64,000 nucleotides of DNA from Pedobacter sp. KBS0701 (GTDB taxonomy: Bacteria; Bacteroidota; Bacteroidia; Sphingobacteriales; Sphingobacteriaceae): positions 5,084,001-5,148,000 of the forward strand of contig NZ_CP042171.1 of NCBI RefSeq assembly GCF_005938645.2, in the 5' to 3' direction. Below the pieces are notes generated by a model. That model saw nothing but the letters and a program-made list of their open reading frames with translations, did not search any database and had not been told where the DNA came from. Below are positions 17,940 through 27,089 of the stretch, one piece after another (within the stretch, counting starts at the first letter, position 1; every line of letters begins with the position of its first letter). Made by a program: the position numbers and the translations under genes.

Positions 17940-19463
17940 CTAATCGTTAATATTCTCGTCTCTTTTATTCGATAAATAAATGGTGCCAATAACCAAACTC
18001 AACGCAGCTATGCCTATCGGATACCAAAGGCCTGATAATGGTGTAGAGCCAGAAAAGCTTGCAATTAGCGTTGCAATAAAAGGTACAAGCCCTCCGAAAA
18101 CACCATTACCGATATGATAAGGAAGCGACATAGAGGTATATCTAATTTTAGTTGGGAATAACTCTACCAGGAAAGCAGCAATTGGCCCATAAACCATGGT
18201 TACCAGCAGAATCTGGAAGAAAATTAAGCCAACAAATTTCCAGAATACCGGCGTAGGTAAAACTTTGTCTTTTATTACTTCTTTGCCTGAAAGAATCCCT
18301 TTGGTTTGAGAAACGGTATCGATTTGCACCCTGTTAAAGGAAGCACCATTTTTAAGCATTACTTTAGTAGAAATCGTCCGTAAACTATCGGTTGAATTCG
18401 CAATTAAAAGAGAAGTTACCTGAGCCGGATTAGCAGATAAAATATCAGTCTGTTCAACTTTTGTATAATCGGTATCATCCAAAAACATTTGATAAATGGG
18501 GCGATAAAAAAGAATGCCCAAAAGCATACCGCTTAACATGATCCATTTCCGGCCAACCTTATCACTCCAGGCACCAAATACCACAAAAAAAGGAGTAGCA
18601 AAAGCAATTCCCCAGAGTAAAATATATCTTGAATCGTTAAAATCCAGCTTACAGGTATTCTCTAGAAATGATTGTGCATAAAACTGTCCGGTATACCAGA
18701 TTACTCCTTGCCCCATAGTAGCGCCAAACAGCGCCAGGAGCACCATTTTAAAATTCGCCTTGTTATTAAAGCTCTCTTTCAGTGGATTTTTTGAGACATT
18801 TCCTTCAGCCTTTAATTTAGAAAACATCGGCGATTCGTGCATTTTCATGCGGATATAAATTGAAACCACAACCAATACGATCGATAATAGAAAAGGGATT
18901 CTCCACCCCCAATCGCCAAAAGTTTCGGCACCTAAAATATTTTTCGTAATGACAATAATCCCTAACGAAAGGAACAAACCCAATGTTGCGGTAGTTTGGA
19001 TCCAGCTGGTAAAAAAACCGCGTTTGTTTTTGGGTGCGTGCTCTGCTACATAGGTTGCGGCACCACCATATTCGCCACCTAAAGCCAAACCCTGGATTAA
19101 CCTTAATATTAAAACCAAAATTGGTGCAGCATAACCAATGCTTTTATAAGAGGGAATTAAACCGATAAAAAATGTCGATCCACCCATTAGTACCAAAGTA
19201 AGTAAAAAAGTATATTTCCGGCCGATTAAATCGCCAAGCCTGCCAAAAACCAGTGCCCCAAATGGACGAACAATAAAACCTGCAGCGAAAATAGCCAAGG
19301 TGTTGATTAAGGCTGATGCACCAGCATCTTCCGGAAATAACTGATGACCAATGATAACCGCAAGGCTACCAAAAATATAAAAATCGTACCATTCAATCAG
19401 TGTTCCTAAAGATGATGCACCGATTACTTTAAAGATATTGTTCCTGGGTAAATTGTCGCTCAT
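17940..19463 (-). CDS. MFS transporter, metabolite:H+ symporter (MHS/ProP-like) family
   Basis: 507 residues with about 12 TM helices. The loop after TM2 reads GRLGDLIGRKYTFLLTL, the MFS motif, and ASSLGTLIEWYDFYIFGSL at the N-terminus is characteristic of the MHS branch (ProP, KgtP, ShiA). The substrate, probably a small organic acid or osmolyte, is not determinable. Oddly, a hydrophilic insert of about 70 residues (from about 325, DDTDYTKVEQTDIL to GKEVIKDKVL) lies between helices of the C-terminal half, longer than in the classical members. The neighbouring small membrane protein is likely coupled to it. Confidence 0.85.
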   Translation of the reverse strand: MSDNLPRNNIFKVIGASSLGTLIEWYDFYIFGSLAVIIGHQLFPEDAGASALINTLAIFAAGFIVRPFGALVFGRLGDLIGRKYTFLLTLVLMGGSTFFIGLIPSYKSIGYAAPILVLILRLIQGLALGGEYGGAATYVAEHAPKNKRGFFTSWIQTTATLGLFLSLGIIVITKNILGAETFGDWGWRIPFLLSIVLVVVSIYIRMKMHESPMFSKLKAEGNVSKNPLKESFNNKANFKMVLLALFGATMGQGVIWYTGQFYAQSFLENTCKLDFNDSRYILLWGIAFATPFFVVFGAWSDKVGRKWIMLSGMLLGILFYRPIYQMFLDDTDYTKVEQTDILSANPAQVTSLLIANSTDSLRTISTKVMLKNGASFNRVQIDTVSQTKGILSGKEVIKDKVLPTPVFWKFVGLIFFQILLVTMVYGPIAAFLVELFPTKIRYTSMSLPYHIGNGVFGGLVPFIATLIASFSGSTPLSGLWYPIGIAALSLVIGTIYLSNKRDENIND

Positions 19464-19569
19464 ATATGTAATTTAGAATATTTGGTTTCCCAAGATAAAC
19501 ATTTGAATGACAATTGGCAACCTGTACCTTTTGTCATTTAATTTGTTACATTATCAAACTTTTCGGCTT

Positions 19570-19577
19570 TAGTTTTG
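19570..19577 (+). promoter_or_regulatory. Predicted promoter -7 element (TAGTTTTG) of the bestrophin gene
   Basis: Exact match to the Bacteroidota -7 consensus TAnnTTTG, with a TTTG 24 bp upstream. The predicted transcript would start near 19584, about 33 nt before the ATG. Confidence 0.55.
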
Positions 19578-19616
19578 TATTTTCATCCGTAACGAATTTA
19601 TCTCCCTTCAGATTAT

Positions 19617-20507
19617 ATGCTTTTAATACAAAACATTAGGTTAAGTAGAATTTTAAGGAATACGTGGCACGTTGATCTGATCATGATTGCCTCTTGTACT
19701 GTAGCTTACTTTGTACGTGAATATTTAATTGCGCATCATTTTTCCATTCCATCCATCATCCCAACAGTTTTAGGTACAGCTATTGCTTTTTTTATTGGTT
19801 TTAACAATAACCAGGCTTACGATAGGTGGTGGGAAGCACGAAAAATATGGGGAGCCCTGGTAAATGATTCACGCTCCTATGCACGGGCTTTGCTCAATTA
19901 TGTTGATGAAGATGAAGAAAGTGTAAAACGTATGATTTACAGGCATATTGCATTCTTGTACGCTTTAAAAGCTAATTTGAGGGGAGCGGTAGACGAAATT
20001 TACACCAAATATTTAACTGAGGCAGATTTACAGGAAATAAAAAAACATAACAATAAGCATAACGCCATTTTAAATATCCAATCCAGAGATTTACAAAAAT
20101 TATCAAAATCAAATGCTATTGATGGCTTCCGTTTTATCGAGATTAATGAGATGCTTACCAGATTTTCTGATTCTATGGGCATGAGCGAGCGCATTAAAAA
20201 TACCATATTCCCCACAACCTATACCTATCTTACTAAAGTATTTATCTGGTTATTTGTAGTAACATTTACCCTCGTAATCAGTCAGGATGCAGGGCCGGCA
20301 GCCATATTTTTAGGCTGGTTAATCGGTTTCGTCTTTGTATCTACGCAGGTTAACGGAATGAGTTTGATTAACCCTTTCGAAAACAATTCTGCAGGCATTC
20401 CGCTTAACCAGATTACCAGAACGATAGAGATCAATCTTTTGCAGATGCTCGAAGAAGAAGAGATTCCGGAGCCCGTTAAGCCGATTAATGACGAATATGT
20501 GCTTTAG
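19617..20507 (+). CDS. Bestrophin-family anion channel (UPF0187)
   Basis: A 296-residue inner-membrane protein with four principal hydrophobic segments and the bestrophin pattern FFIGFNNNQAYDRWWEARKIWG (split across residues about 60-82) followed by NPFENN near residue 255. Bacterial bestrophins form pentameric ion channels. Ion selectivity (chloride versus cation) cannot be read here. It is monocistronic, with a good upstream promoter and no functional link to the flanking genes. Confidence 0.9.
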   Translation: MLLIQNIRLSRILRNTWHVDLIMIASCTVAYFVREYLIAHHFSIPSIIPTVLGTAIAFFIGFNNNQAYDRWWEARKIWGALVNDSRSYARALLNYVDEDEESVKRMIYRHIAFLYALKANLRGAVDEIYTKYLTEADLQEIKKHNNKHNAILNIQSRDLQKLSKSNAIDGFRFIEINEMLTRFSDSMGMSERIKNTIFPTTYTYLTKVFIWLFVVTFTLVISQDAGPAAIFLGWLIGFVFVSTQVNGMSLINPFENNSAGIPLNQITRTIEINLLQMLEEEEIPEPVKPINDEYVL

Positions 20508-20654
20508 GTTTTCTTCCCCATATTTAATACCGAAGCGGACGAAGATCTCTCTATTTCTTTGCACTTCATCCAATAGCTATCTAATCGAGATAACGACCGC
20601 TCCAGAATTTTGTACTCCGTTCAATTCACGATTTGGGACCTTCCATAATTCCGA

Positions 20655-21197
20655 CTAATTGTTTAACTCAGTTTTTAATTTCTCCTCAAAAAGCACTGAC
20701 TTAGCTTTAAACTGTGGGTCAGAAAAAGAAATATTGGCTGTGGCATAAATAATCTTTCCATCCTTGCCAACCAAAATATTCGATGGAAAACCATGGTTGA
20801 TATTTAACCTGCGGATTTCATCCTTACTCAAAGATACAATCTCGTATCTATAGCCATTCTTTTTCTGAAAACGTTTAGCGCTTGCAGGGGCATCGTGTGT
20901 AATGCCTATAAACCTTACCGCCTTTTTGCCATATTTCGCCGCCAAATTATTTAATTCGGGCATTTCAGCAATGCATGGGGGGCATTTTTCGAACCAAAAG
21001 TTGATGACCACTACCTGGTTTTTTAAATCGGTAGTGGAGAACGGCTTTTTATTAATGGTTAAACCATTAAAAGAGGGTAAGTCTTTACCCGTTAAATCTT
21101 CGAAGAAAGTTTCCTGCGTGGCACATTTAACTGGAGCATCTTGCGCCAATGCTGTAAAAGAAAAAACAGAGAGCAGCAGAATCAAATAAGTTTTCAT
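20655..21197 (-). CDS. Periplasmic TlpA-family thioredoxin-like protein
   Basis: 180 residues from ATG 21197, which opens the signal peptide MKTYLILLLSVFSFTALAQ. The frame is open upstream to 21227 but that part overlaps a terminator hairpin. The redox motif is FWFEKCPPCIAEMPEL with Cys72 and Cys75, in an AhpC/TSA-type thioredoxin fold (INFW, VVGITHDA-like, GFPSNILVGKDGKI). It probably reduces or shuffles periplasmic disulfides. The partner is unknown. Confidence 0.88.
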   Translation of the reverse strand: MKTYLILLLSVFSFTALAQDAPVKCATQETFFEDLTGKDLPSFNGLTINKKPFSTTDLKNQVVVINFWFEKCPPCIAEMPELNNLAAKYGKKAVRFIGITHDAPASAKRFQKKNGYRYEIVSLSKDEIRRLNINHGFPSNILVGKDGKIIYATANISFSDPQFKAKSVLFEEKLKTELNN

Positions 21198-21213
21198 TAG
21201 CATTAAATATAAA

Positions 21214-21243
21214 AAAAGTCCCGCCAATAGGGCAGGACTTTAA
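21214..21243 (-). terminator. Intrinsic terminator after the beta-repeat protein gene
   Basis: AAGTCC/GGACTT and GCC/GGC pair around an AATAG loop with one mismatch. On the minus strand the stem is followed by seven T residues. It would end the transcript of the 21266-22552 gene just before the TlpA-like start. Confidence 0.8.
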
Positions 21244-21265
21244 CATTTGTTTGGTTTAGAAAATC

Positions 21266-22552
21266 TTATTTAAAGGTAACAGAACCATATTCAGTTTTGA
21301 TGGATATGGTTGCAGCACCACCGCCACCAATCTTGCCGCTATATTTTTTGGTTTCATCATCTTTGCTTACCAAACTTGACGTTACGTTTGAACCATATTT
21401 AAATCCGGCATACGAAGTAGAAACATTGAAATTCCCATTATAACGATCTGCAAAGCCCAATCCAATACTCACATATTCGCCTCCGAAAGTGAAGTTTTTA
21501 CAGGCAGGGGTAATTTCGCTCACATTTAACCGGTTATAATCCATGTCGATGTTCGCATCGCCATTAAGTGTGCCTAAAGTAACATTCGAATATTCTGCTT
21601 TAACCGCAATTTTACCCGCTGATGCAATATTCAGATCGCCATAGGCCTGTTTAGCAACCGTATTGCCTTTAACCGTGTTGATATTTACTTTGGCATATTC
21701 TGCATTTAAAAGAAGGTTCCCACCAATAGTGCCAATGGTTAAACCTTTGCCATATTGCACTTTAATATCAGCCGATTTCCTGATCGTATTGATATTTACA
21801 GCAACATATTCTGCGTCAAGTTGTAAAGTACCCACAGCGCCAATGGTTACCGGGCCATTATATTCGTGTTTTACCACTGCAGCATTCAGGTCCTGGATAT
21901 CGCATTTACCATATTGAACATTGATGTAGTTATTTACGTTGCTTAAACTCCCAGCCACCAGATTACCATATTCTACCTTTAAAGAAGTTGGACCGGAAAA
22001 ATTACCCAATTCTACATTGCCATATTCTTGTGAAACCGTTAAGGGATTTACTGCTGGCATATACACCACGTAGTTTACTTTTACTTCCCTCCGCCAAGTG
22101 GTTACTCCATTTTTCACCCCACGGCCATAACGTCCGTTTCTATCACCCATATTCGTTCTGAAAGTAACGACATCACCGTTTTTGGTCGCATCAATACTTA
22201 TCCCGTCAATCAGTTTTTGCGCATCGTTATCCGAACTGCTGTAAGCTTTAATATCTACATCCACACGTACTTCTTTTTTGTCCCAGGTTTTAATTACGAT
22301 AGATCCATACTGGTTATTTAAACTAACTTTATCGTTATTATCTATATTAAAACTTTTGCTAAAAGATTTTGAGCGTTCGGCATCGCCACCCGCTTGTTTA
22401 TACCTTGAAGTATTAACCATCGCTACCATAGATGATTTTTCTAAATTTTCTACAACTACTTTCTCTGATGGACTATTTACCGCCCCTTCTTGTGCATTGG
22501 TTTTTACGGCAATTAAAGCCATAATGGCTAAAAATATTCTTATTGTTCTCAT
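21266..22552 (-). CDS. Exported protein with about ten short beta-strand repeats (DUF4097-like)
   Basis: 428 residues with a signal peptide (cleavage near KTNAQ). From about residue 175 to 350 the sequence is a run of roughly 21-residue repeats built on EYGNVELG, VQYGKCDI, AEYVAVNI, AEYAKVNI, AEYSNVTL and similar strands. This suggests a beta-solenoid of the DUF4097/adhesin-head type. There are no enzyme motifs. It lies downstream of an ECF sigma/anti-sigma pair on the same strand, across a 155-bp gap, so it may be a target of, or a sensor for, that envelope-signalling module. Confidence 0.7.
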   Translation of the reverse strand: MRTIRIFLAIMALIAVKTNAQEGAVNSPSEKVVVENLEKSSMVAMVNTSRYKQAGGDAERSKSFSKSFNIDNNDKVSLNNQYGSIVIKTWDKKEVRVDVDIKAYSSSDNDAQKLIDGISIDATKNGDVVTFRTNMGDRNGRYGRGVKNGVTTWRREVKVNYVVYMPAVNPLTVSQEYGNVELGNFSGPTSLKVEYGNLVAGSLSNVNNYINVQYGKCDIQDLNAAVVKHEYNGPVTIGAVGTLQLDAEYVAVNINTIRKSADIKVQYGKGLTIGTIGGNLLLNAEYAKVNINTVKGNTVAKQAYGDLNIASAGKIAVKAEYSNVTLGTLNGDANIDMDYNRLNVSEITPACKNFTFGGEYVSIGLGFADRYNGNFNVSTSYAGFKYGSNVTSSLVSKDDETKKYSGKIGGGGAATISIKTEYGSVTFK

Positions 22553-22707
22553 GTTGTTAATTGTTTAAACACCTATTCGCTTAAAACCTGCCGGCTGGTA
22601 CATAAACTTTCGATGTAGTGAGCGTTCCCCTCTTAGTATCAAGTTGCGTGAATCGGGTATCAAGCCTGATTCTGCTATTAAATAATTTCACTTTTGCTGC
22701 TTTCAGC

Positions 22708-23235
22708 TTAAATCTGGTTAACCCTTTTGTAATCGTCAACCTGGTTAATAATCAATAATTGTTGTTTTAATAACTGTAACTGTATTTCGCGGTTTTTTAC
22801 CATAGCTTTTACCACAAAAGTTTGGTTGGGCGAGGTTGGCAGTTCTGCTTTTAACCTTTCGTAATCTTCATCAAGCTTTCTCAGGTCGGCAGTAAATTTT
22901 TTATATAATTCAGGGTTTGCTGAAGCGAAAATAGCCAAACTATCCCTTTTTTCGGTAATCAACCCAGCAAAGTGGACTTCTTTTTTTGCATACGAAGCGC
23001 TAACGTCGGCTATTTCTAAATCTTTGTTTTGCAACCTTCCGGCGTACAGCCAAACTAAACCGAAAACCACTACGATGGCTGCTGCAGCACTCATCCATAA
23101 ATAAAGCTTTACTGGTTTTTTTTTATTTTTTGTATCTAATTCCTGTTCAATCTTTGCCCAAAGCCCTGCCGGCGGCTCCATGATATCGAAAGCTTTACGG
23201 TTTTCTTTTACAAAAGTTTCTAATCTATTATTCAT
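22708..23235 (-). CDS. Putative membrane anti-sigma factor partner of the adjacent ECF sigma
   Basis: 175 residues: a cytoplasmic N-terminus (PPAGLWAKIEQEL motif), one TM helix (about 45-67) and a predominantly helical, charged periplasmic part rich in K, E and Q. The start overlaps the sigma-factor stop by 8 bp. This organisation is usual for Bacteroidota ECF anti-sigma proteins. A zinc-binding HxxxCxxC motif is absent, so it would be a non-ZAS type. The assignment rests mostly on context. Confidence 0.7.
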   Translation of the reverse strand: MNNRLETFVKENRKAFDIMEPPAGLWAKIEQELDTKNKKKPVKLYLWMSAAAAIVVVFGLVWLYAGRLQNKDLEIADVSASYAKKEVHFAGLITEKRDSLAIFASANPELYKKFTADLRKLDEDYERLKAELPTSPNQTFVVKAMVKNREIQLQLLKQQLLIINQVDDYKRVNQI

Positions 23236-23785
23236 CTCTCATCCCTTTCGTTTCTAAAATACTTTTTAACTTCTTTTTAGCGCGCATGTACTGTGTACGG
23301 CTAGTGTTTTCACTTATTTTTAAAATATGTGCAATCTCTTCATGGTCATAACCTTCTAAAAGGTATAAACTCAATACTACCCGGTAACCGTCTGGCAATT
23401 GGGTAATGGCCTGTCTTATTTCTTCGGCCTGCAACTGCACTTCACTGTCATCAAAACTATCTTCATCCGGTATTTCAGATATTTCTTCAGTATTTACAAA
23501 TTCCATCTTGCGTTTACGCAGGTAATTGATGGATTTGTTAATCACAATCTGCTTTAACCAAAGCCCGAAGGTAGTTTCCTGCCTGAAATCAACAATTCTG
23601 GTAAAGGCATCTAAAAATGCTTCCTGTAAAACATCTTCCGCCTCTTCCTCATAATTTAAAATGCGCAGCGCCACATTATACATGGCCTTTGCATACAGCT
23701 TGTACAATTCAAACTGTGCTGCGCGGCTGCCCTGCATGCATTTTTTTACAAGTTCCAGGTTTTTATCGATGTATACGGCTTCCAA
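23228..23785 (-). CDS. ECF-type RNA polymerase sigma factor
   Basis: 185 residues with sigma region 2 (ELYKLYAKAMYNVALRIL, then EEEAEDVLQEAFLDAF) and region 4 (LPDGYRVVLSLYLLEGYDH followed by EEIAHILKISENTSRTQYM). Region 3 is absent, as in group 4 sigmas. It is co-transcribed with the anti-sigma candidate and possibly with the beta-repeat protein. No autoregulatory promoter was recognised in the repeat-rich DNA upstream. Confidence 0.93.
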   Translation of the reverse strand: MEAVYIDKNLELVKKCMQGSRAAQFELYKLYAKAMYNVALRILNYEEEAEDVLQEAFLDAFTRIVDFRQETTFGLWLKQIVINKSINYLRKRKMEFVNTEEISEIPDEDSFDDSEVQLQAEEIRQAITQLPDGYRVVLSLYLLEGYDHEEIAHILKISENTSRTQYMRAKKKLKSILETKGMRDE

Positions 23786-23962
23786 AATTTCGAATATTCT
23801 GATTATAAGACATAAGGGATTTTAAAACGTTGCATCAAGGTATAAAAAAAGTTTAAAATATGTTAATTCAGTATTAAGATTAGAATCAAATGCGCTGCGA
23901 GGCACAAGAACGGAGTGTAAAATAAGCTTCCTCATTTCGTAAAGAAATGTTTTATCTTAATT

Positions 23963-24944
23963 GGAAATGAGCGGTTCTGTGCTTTTGGCTTTTTCAGTCC
24001 CGCTTTTTGGTACGAGTTCCGGTGAAGGACCGGAAGCTCTCCCCGGCAATCGGGTTTAGATAAAAAGTTTGGTGCCCTGAAGCAAACCGCTGTTAGCTAA
24101 ACCTGACAGGAGCGAACACGTAGTGCAACGAAGTAAAGCGGATGGCAGGGCTACAGTATCTATGAAATACTGCCGTTTCATTTCCAAAACATAAAAGTCT
24201 TGTATAATGTTAGAAAATGATTGGTCCTGTGCTTTTGGCTTTTTCAGTCCCGCTTTTTGGTACGAGTTCCGATGAAGGACCGGAAGCTCTCCCCGGCAAT
24301 CGGGTTTAGATGCAAAGTTTGGTGCCCTGAAGCAAACCGCTGTTAGCTAAACCTGACAGGAGCGAACACGTAGTGCAACGAAGTAAAGCGGATGGCAGGG
24401 CTACAGTATCTATGAAATACTGCCGTTTCATTTCCAAAACATAAAAGTCTTGTATAATGTTAGAAAATGATTGGTCCTGTGCTTTTGGCTTTTTCAGTCC
24501 CGCTTTTTGGTACGAGTTCCGATGAAGGACCGGAAGCTCTCCCCGGCAATCGGGTTTAGATGCAAAGTTTGGTGCCCTGAAGCAAACCGCTGTTAGCTAA
24601 ACCTGACAGGAGCGAACACGTAGTGCAACGAAGTAAAGCGGATGGCAGGGCTACAGTATCTATGAAATACTGCCGTTTCATTTCCAAAACATAAAAGTCT
24701 TGTATAATGTTAGAAAATGATTGGTCCTGTGCTTTTGGCTTTTTCAGTCCCGCTTTTTGGTACGAGTTCCGATGAAGGACCGGAAGCTCTCCCCGGCAAT
24801 CGGGTTTAGATGCAAAGTTTGGTGCCCTGAAGCAAACCAATGTTAGCTAAACCTGACAGGAGCAAACACGTAGTGCTGCAACTAAGTAAAGCGGATGGCA
24901 GGGCTACAGTATCTATGAAATGCTTTCATTTCCAAAAACTAAAA
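23963..24944. repeat. Four-copy 250-bp tandem repeat array
   Basis: The landmark GCTTTTGGCT recurs at 23981, 24231, 24481 and 24731, exactly 250 bp apart. The middle units are essentially identical. Unit 1 differs at its 5' part (GTTCCGGTG versus GTTCCGATG) and unit 4 at its 3' part (small insertion and deletion), the pattern left by unequal crossing-over. Each unit can fold: TTCCGG/CCGGAA hairpin, GGTTTAG/CTAAACC, and AGTCCCGC opposite GCAGGGCT. Ends are GGAAATGA and TCATTTCC. Short frames inside, such as 24556-24840 on the minus strand, are not genes. The flanks (23786-23962 and 24945-25048) hold nothing recognisable. Confidence 0.9.
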
Positions 24945-25048
24945 CATCTATTCGTTATTATTAAGAGAAAATGAGCAGTGCACAGCACTTTACAGTATAA
25001 GAGGTCAGCTTTCAATCAGTTACAGGCAACTAACCGATTAAACAAATT

Positions 25049-25585
25049 TTAAAACTTATTCTTCCACATCATACTCTCAACGGGCTTTGTGGTTTTATTA
25101 TTGTATTTGGCGTTTCCTTTTGAGTTGTACATGGTTTCGATATTGCCTTCAACTGCAAAATAAATCAGCTGACCAATAGGCATTCCGGCGTAAATTTTAA
25201 CCGGCTGTGCTACTGAAATCTCTAGTGTCCAGGTGTTGCAGAAACCCACATCGCCTTTACCTGCCGTAGCATGGATATCGATGCCTAAACGGCCGGTACT
25301 GCTTTTTCCTTCTAAAAACGGGACATGTTGATGTGTTTCGGTATATTCTAACGTTACGCCCAGATATAAAACACCTGGGTGAAGAACGAAGCCATCTTTA
25401 GGAATTTCGAAATGCTCAATTTCGTTATGCGCTTTAGCATCCAGCACACGGCTTTTATAGGTGGCCAGGTATTTCCCTAAATGAACATCATAAGAGTTTG
25501 TGCCTAAACATTCGCGTTTAAAAGGTTCGATGATGATTGTACCCTTCTCAATTTCTTCTAATATCCTGCTATCAGATAATATCAT
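25049..25585 (-). CDS. dcd: dCTP deaminase
   Basis: Deaminates dCTP to dUTP for thymidylate synthesis. At 178 residues it is usual length. Conserved blocks are EPFKRECLGTNSYDVHLG, LEGKSSTGRLGIDIHATAG and GFCNTWTLEISVAQPVKI, which holds the catalytic Glu, then IYAGMPIGQLIYF. It is divergently transcribed from the phosphopantetheinyl transferase gene. Confidence 0.95.
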   Translation of the reverse strand: MILSDSRILEEIEKGTIIIEPFKRECLGTNSYDVHLGKYLATYKSRVLDAKAHNEIEHFEIPKDGFVLHPGVLYLGVTLEYTETHQHVPFLEGKSSTGRLGIDIHATAGKGDVGFCNTWTLEISVAQPVKIYAGMPIGQLIYFAVEGNIETMYNSKGNAKYNNKTTKPVESMMWKNKF

Positions 25586-25598
25586 TTTTATGCGTATT

Positions 25599-25634
25599 TT
25601 TGGCCTAAATTATCATTTATTTAAGATAATTTTG
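25599..25634 (+). promoter_or_regulatory. Predicted promoter of the PPTase-lipB operon
   Basis: -7 element TAATTTTG at 25627-25634 and TTTG at 25599-25602, spacer 24 bp. The predicted start is about 16 nt before the ATG at 25657. Confidence 0.55.
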
Positions 25635-25656
25635 CATGTAATCTCCAATTTAATCA

Positions 25657-26304
25657 ATGCCAATAATTTACCACAAAAATATTGATCAGCATTCTGTTTT
25701 AGCAATTTGGAAAATTGAGGAAACAGAAGAAGAATTGTTGGCCGGACTGCAACTTAAGCAGCATGAACATGATATTATTTCATCATTAAACAGTGGCAAA
25801 AGGTTACTGCACTGGTTAAGTACGAGGCTGCTGTTGAGAACAATGCTAAATACTAACGAGTATATTGACTGCCAGTTTGATGAACATGGTAAACCCTATC
25901 TGGTTAATTTCGATTACCATATTTCTTTAAGCCATTCTTACGATTATGCAGCGGTAATGATCAGCAAAGATCATCCTGTTGGCGTGGATATTGAACTGAT
26001 TAAACATAAAATAAAAAGCATTAAACACAAGTTTTTGAGTGATGTAGAACTTGCCCAAAGGCAAATTGGAGATAATACCGATGGCTTATACGTAGCCTGG
26101 TGTGCTAAAGAGGCCATTTATAAGTGGCATGGCAAAAAAGGACTGGAGTTTAAACAGCATATCCACATTAAACCTTTTAAGCTAAGAAACGAAGGTTCAT
26201 TAAATGCACTGGTAGAATTGCCAGCCGGTACGCGAGAGTTGACCATTAATTACTTTAAAACAAAAGACGGTTACATGTTAGGCTATGTAGCCAGCAATTC
26301 TTAA
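25657..26304 (+). CDS. 4'-phosphopantetheinyl transferase (Sfp superfamily)
   Basis: Transfers the phosphopantetheine arm of CoA to carrier proteins. 215 residues. The two superfamily motifs are present: VGVDIELI (Mg-binding Asp and Glu, around residue 110) and WCAKEAIYKWHGKKG (around 148-162). The Sfp-like length suggests a broad-specificity or secondary-metabolism type rather than AcpS. It is followed by lipB after 5 bp, joining two enzymes that act on acyl carrier protein substrates. Confidence 0.9.
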   Translation: MPIIYHKNIDQHSVLAIWKIEETEEELLAGLQLKQHEHDIISSLNSGKRLLHWLSTRLLLRTMLNTNEYIDCQFDEHGKPYLVNFDYHISLSHSYDYAAVMISKDHPVGVDIELIKHKIKSIKHKFLSDVELAQRQIGDNTDGLYVAWCAKEAIYKWHGKKGLEFKQHIHIKPFKLRNEGSLNALVELPAGTRELTINYFKTKDGYMLGYVASNS

Positions 26305-26309
26305 TATAA

Positions 26310-27044
26310 ATGGAGATGAACGAGACAATGGAAAAAGCAATTGCAACAGGTTTAAAACCAACTATTTTTGCAGACTGGGGCTTAACAGACTACCAGGAAG
26401 CCTGGGATAAACAGGAAGATTTGTTAAATAAAACGGTAGCCATTAAAACCGAAAACCGTGTAAATAACACCAATAAGCCTACTCCAAACCACCTTGTATT
26501 TTGCGAGCACCCACACGTTTATACTCTGGGTAAAAGCGGACATCCTGAAAATTTATTATTGGATGAACAGGGATTAAAAGAAAAAAAAGCAACCTATTAT
26601 AAAATTAACCGCGGTGGCGATATTACTTATCATGGCCCAGGGCAGATTGTAGGATATCCTATTCTTGATCTGGATAATTTCTTTACTGATATCCATTTAT
26701 ACCTGCGTACTCTGGAAGAAGCTGTTATCCTTACTTTAAATGATTACGGGATAGAGGCGGGACGTTATCCTGGCTTTACCGGGGTTTGGTTAGATGCCGA
26801 TAACGAAAAAGCCCGTAAAATATGCGCTATGGGCGTTCGTTGCAGCCGTTGGGTTACCATGCATGGTTTTGCCTTTAATGTAAATGTGGATTTAGATTAT
26901 TTCAAAAATATTGTTCCCTGCGGTATTGATGATAAAGCAGTAACCTCTTTAGCAAAAGAATTGGGTTATCAATTAGATATGGAGGAAGTAAAAGGTAAAC
27001 TGAAGAACCACATTGCCGGACTCTTTAAAATGCAACTGATTTAA
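26310..27044 (+). CDS. lipB: Octanoyl-ACP:protein N-octanoyltransferase
   Basis: Moves octanoate from ACP to the lipoyl domains of 2-oxoacid dehydrogenases. 244 residues. Conserved blocks are HLVFCEHPHVYTLGKSG, NRGGDITYHGPGQIVGYPIL, KICAMGVRCSRWVTMHGFAF (catalytic Lys) and NIVPCGI with the catalytic Cys. The start 5 bp after the PPTase stop supports one transcript. Confidence 0.96.
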   Translation: MEMNETMEKAIATGLKPTIFADWGLTDYQEAWDKQEDLLNKTVAIKTENRVNNTNKPTPNHLVFCEHPHVYTLGKSGHPENLLLDEQGLKEKKATYYKINRGGDITYHGPGQIVGYPILDLDNFFTDIHLYLRTLEEAVILTLNDYGIEAGRYPGFTGVWLDADNEKARKICAMGVRCSRWVTMHGFAFNVNVDLDYFKNIVPCGIDDKAVTSLAKELGYQLDMEEVKGKLKNHIAGLFKMQLI

Positions 27045-27089
27045 TCGGCTGGATAAAACTAAGCCAAACGCAACTTCGTAGATTACCCT

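Noticed and set aside
24556..24840. 94-codon frame in the tandem array
   Set aside because: It exists only because the 250-bp units are stop-poor in one frame; no protein-like composition.
23963..24944. CRISPR array
   Set aside because: The period is 250 bp with no unique spacers, and no cas genes are near.
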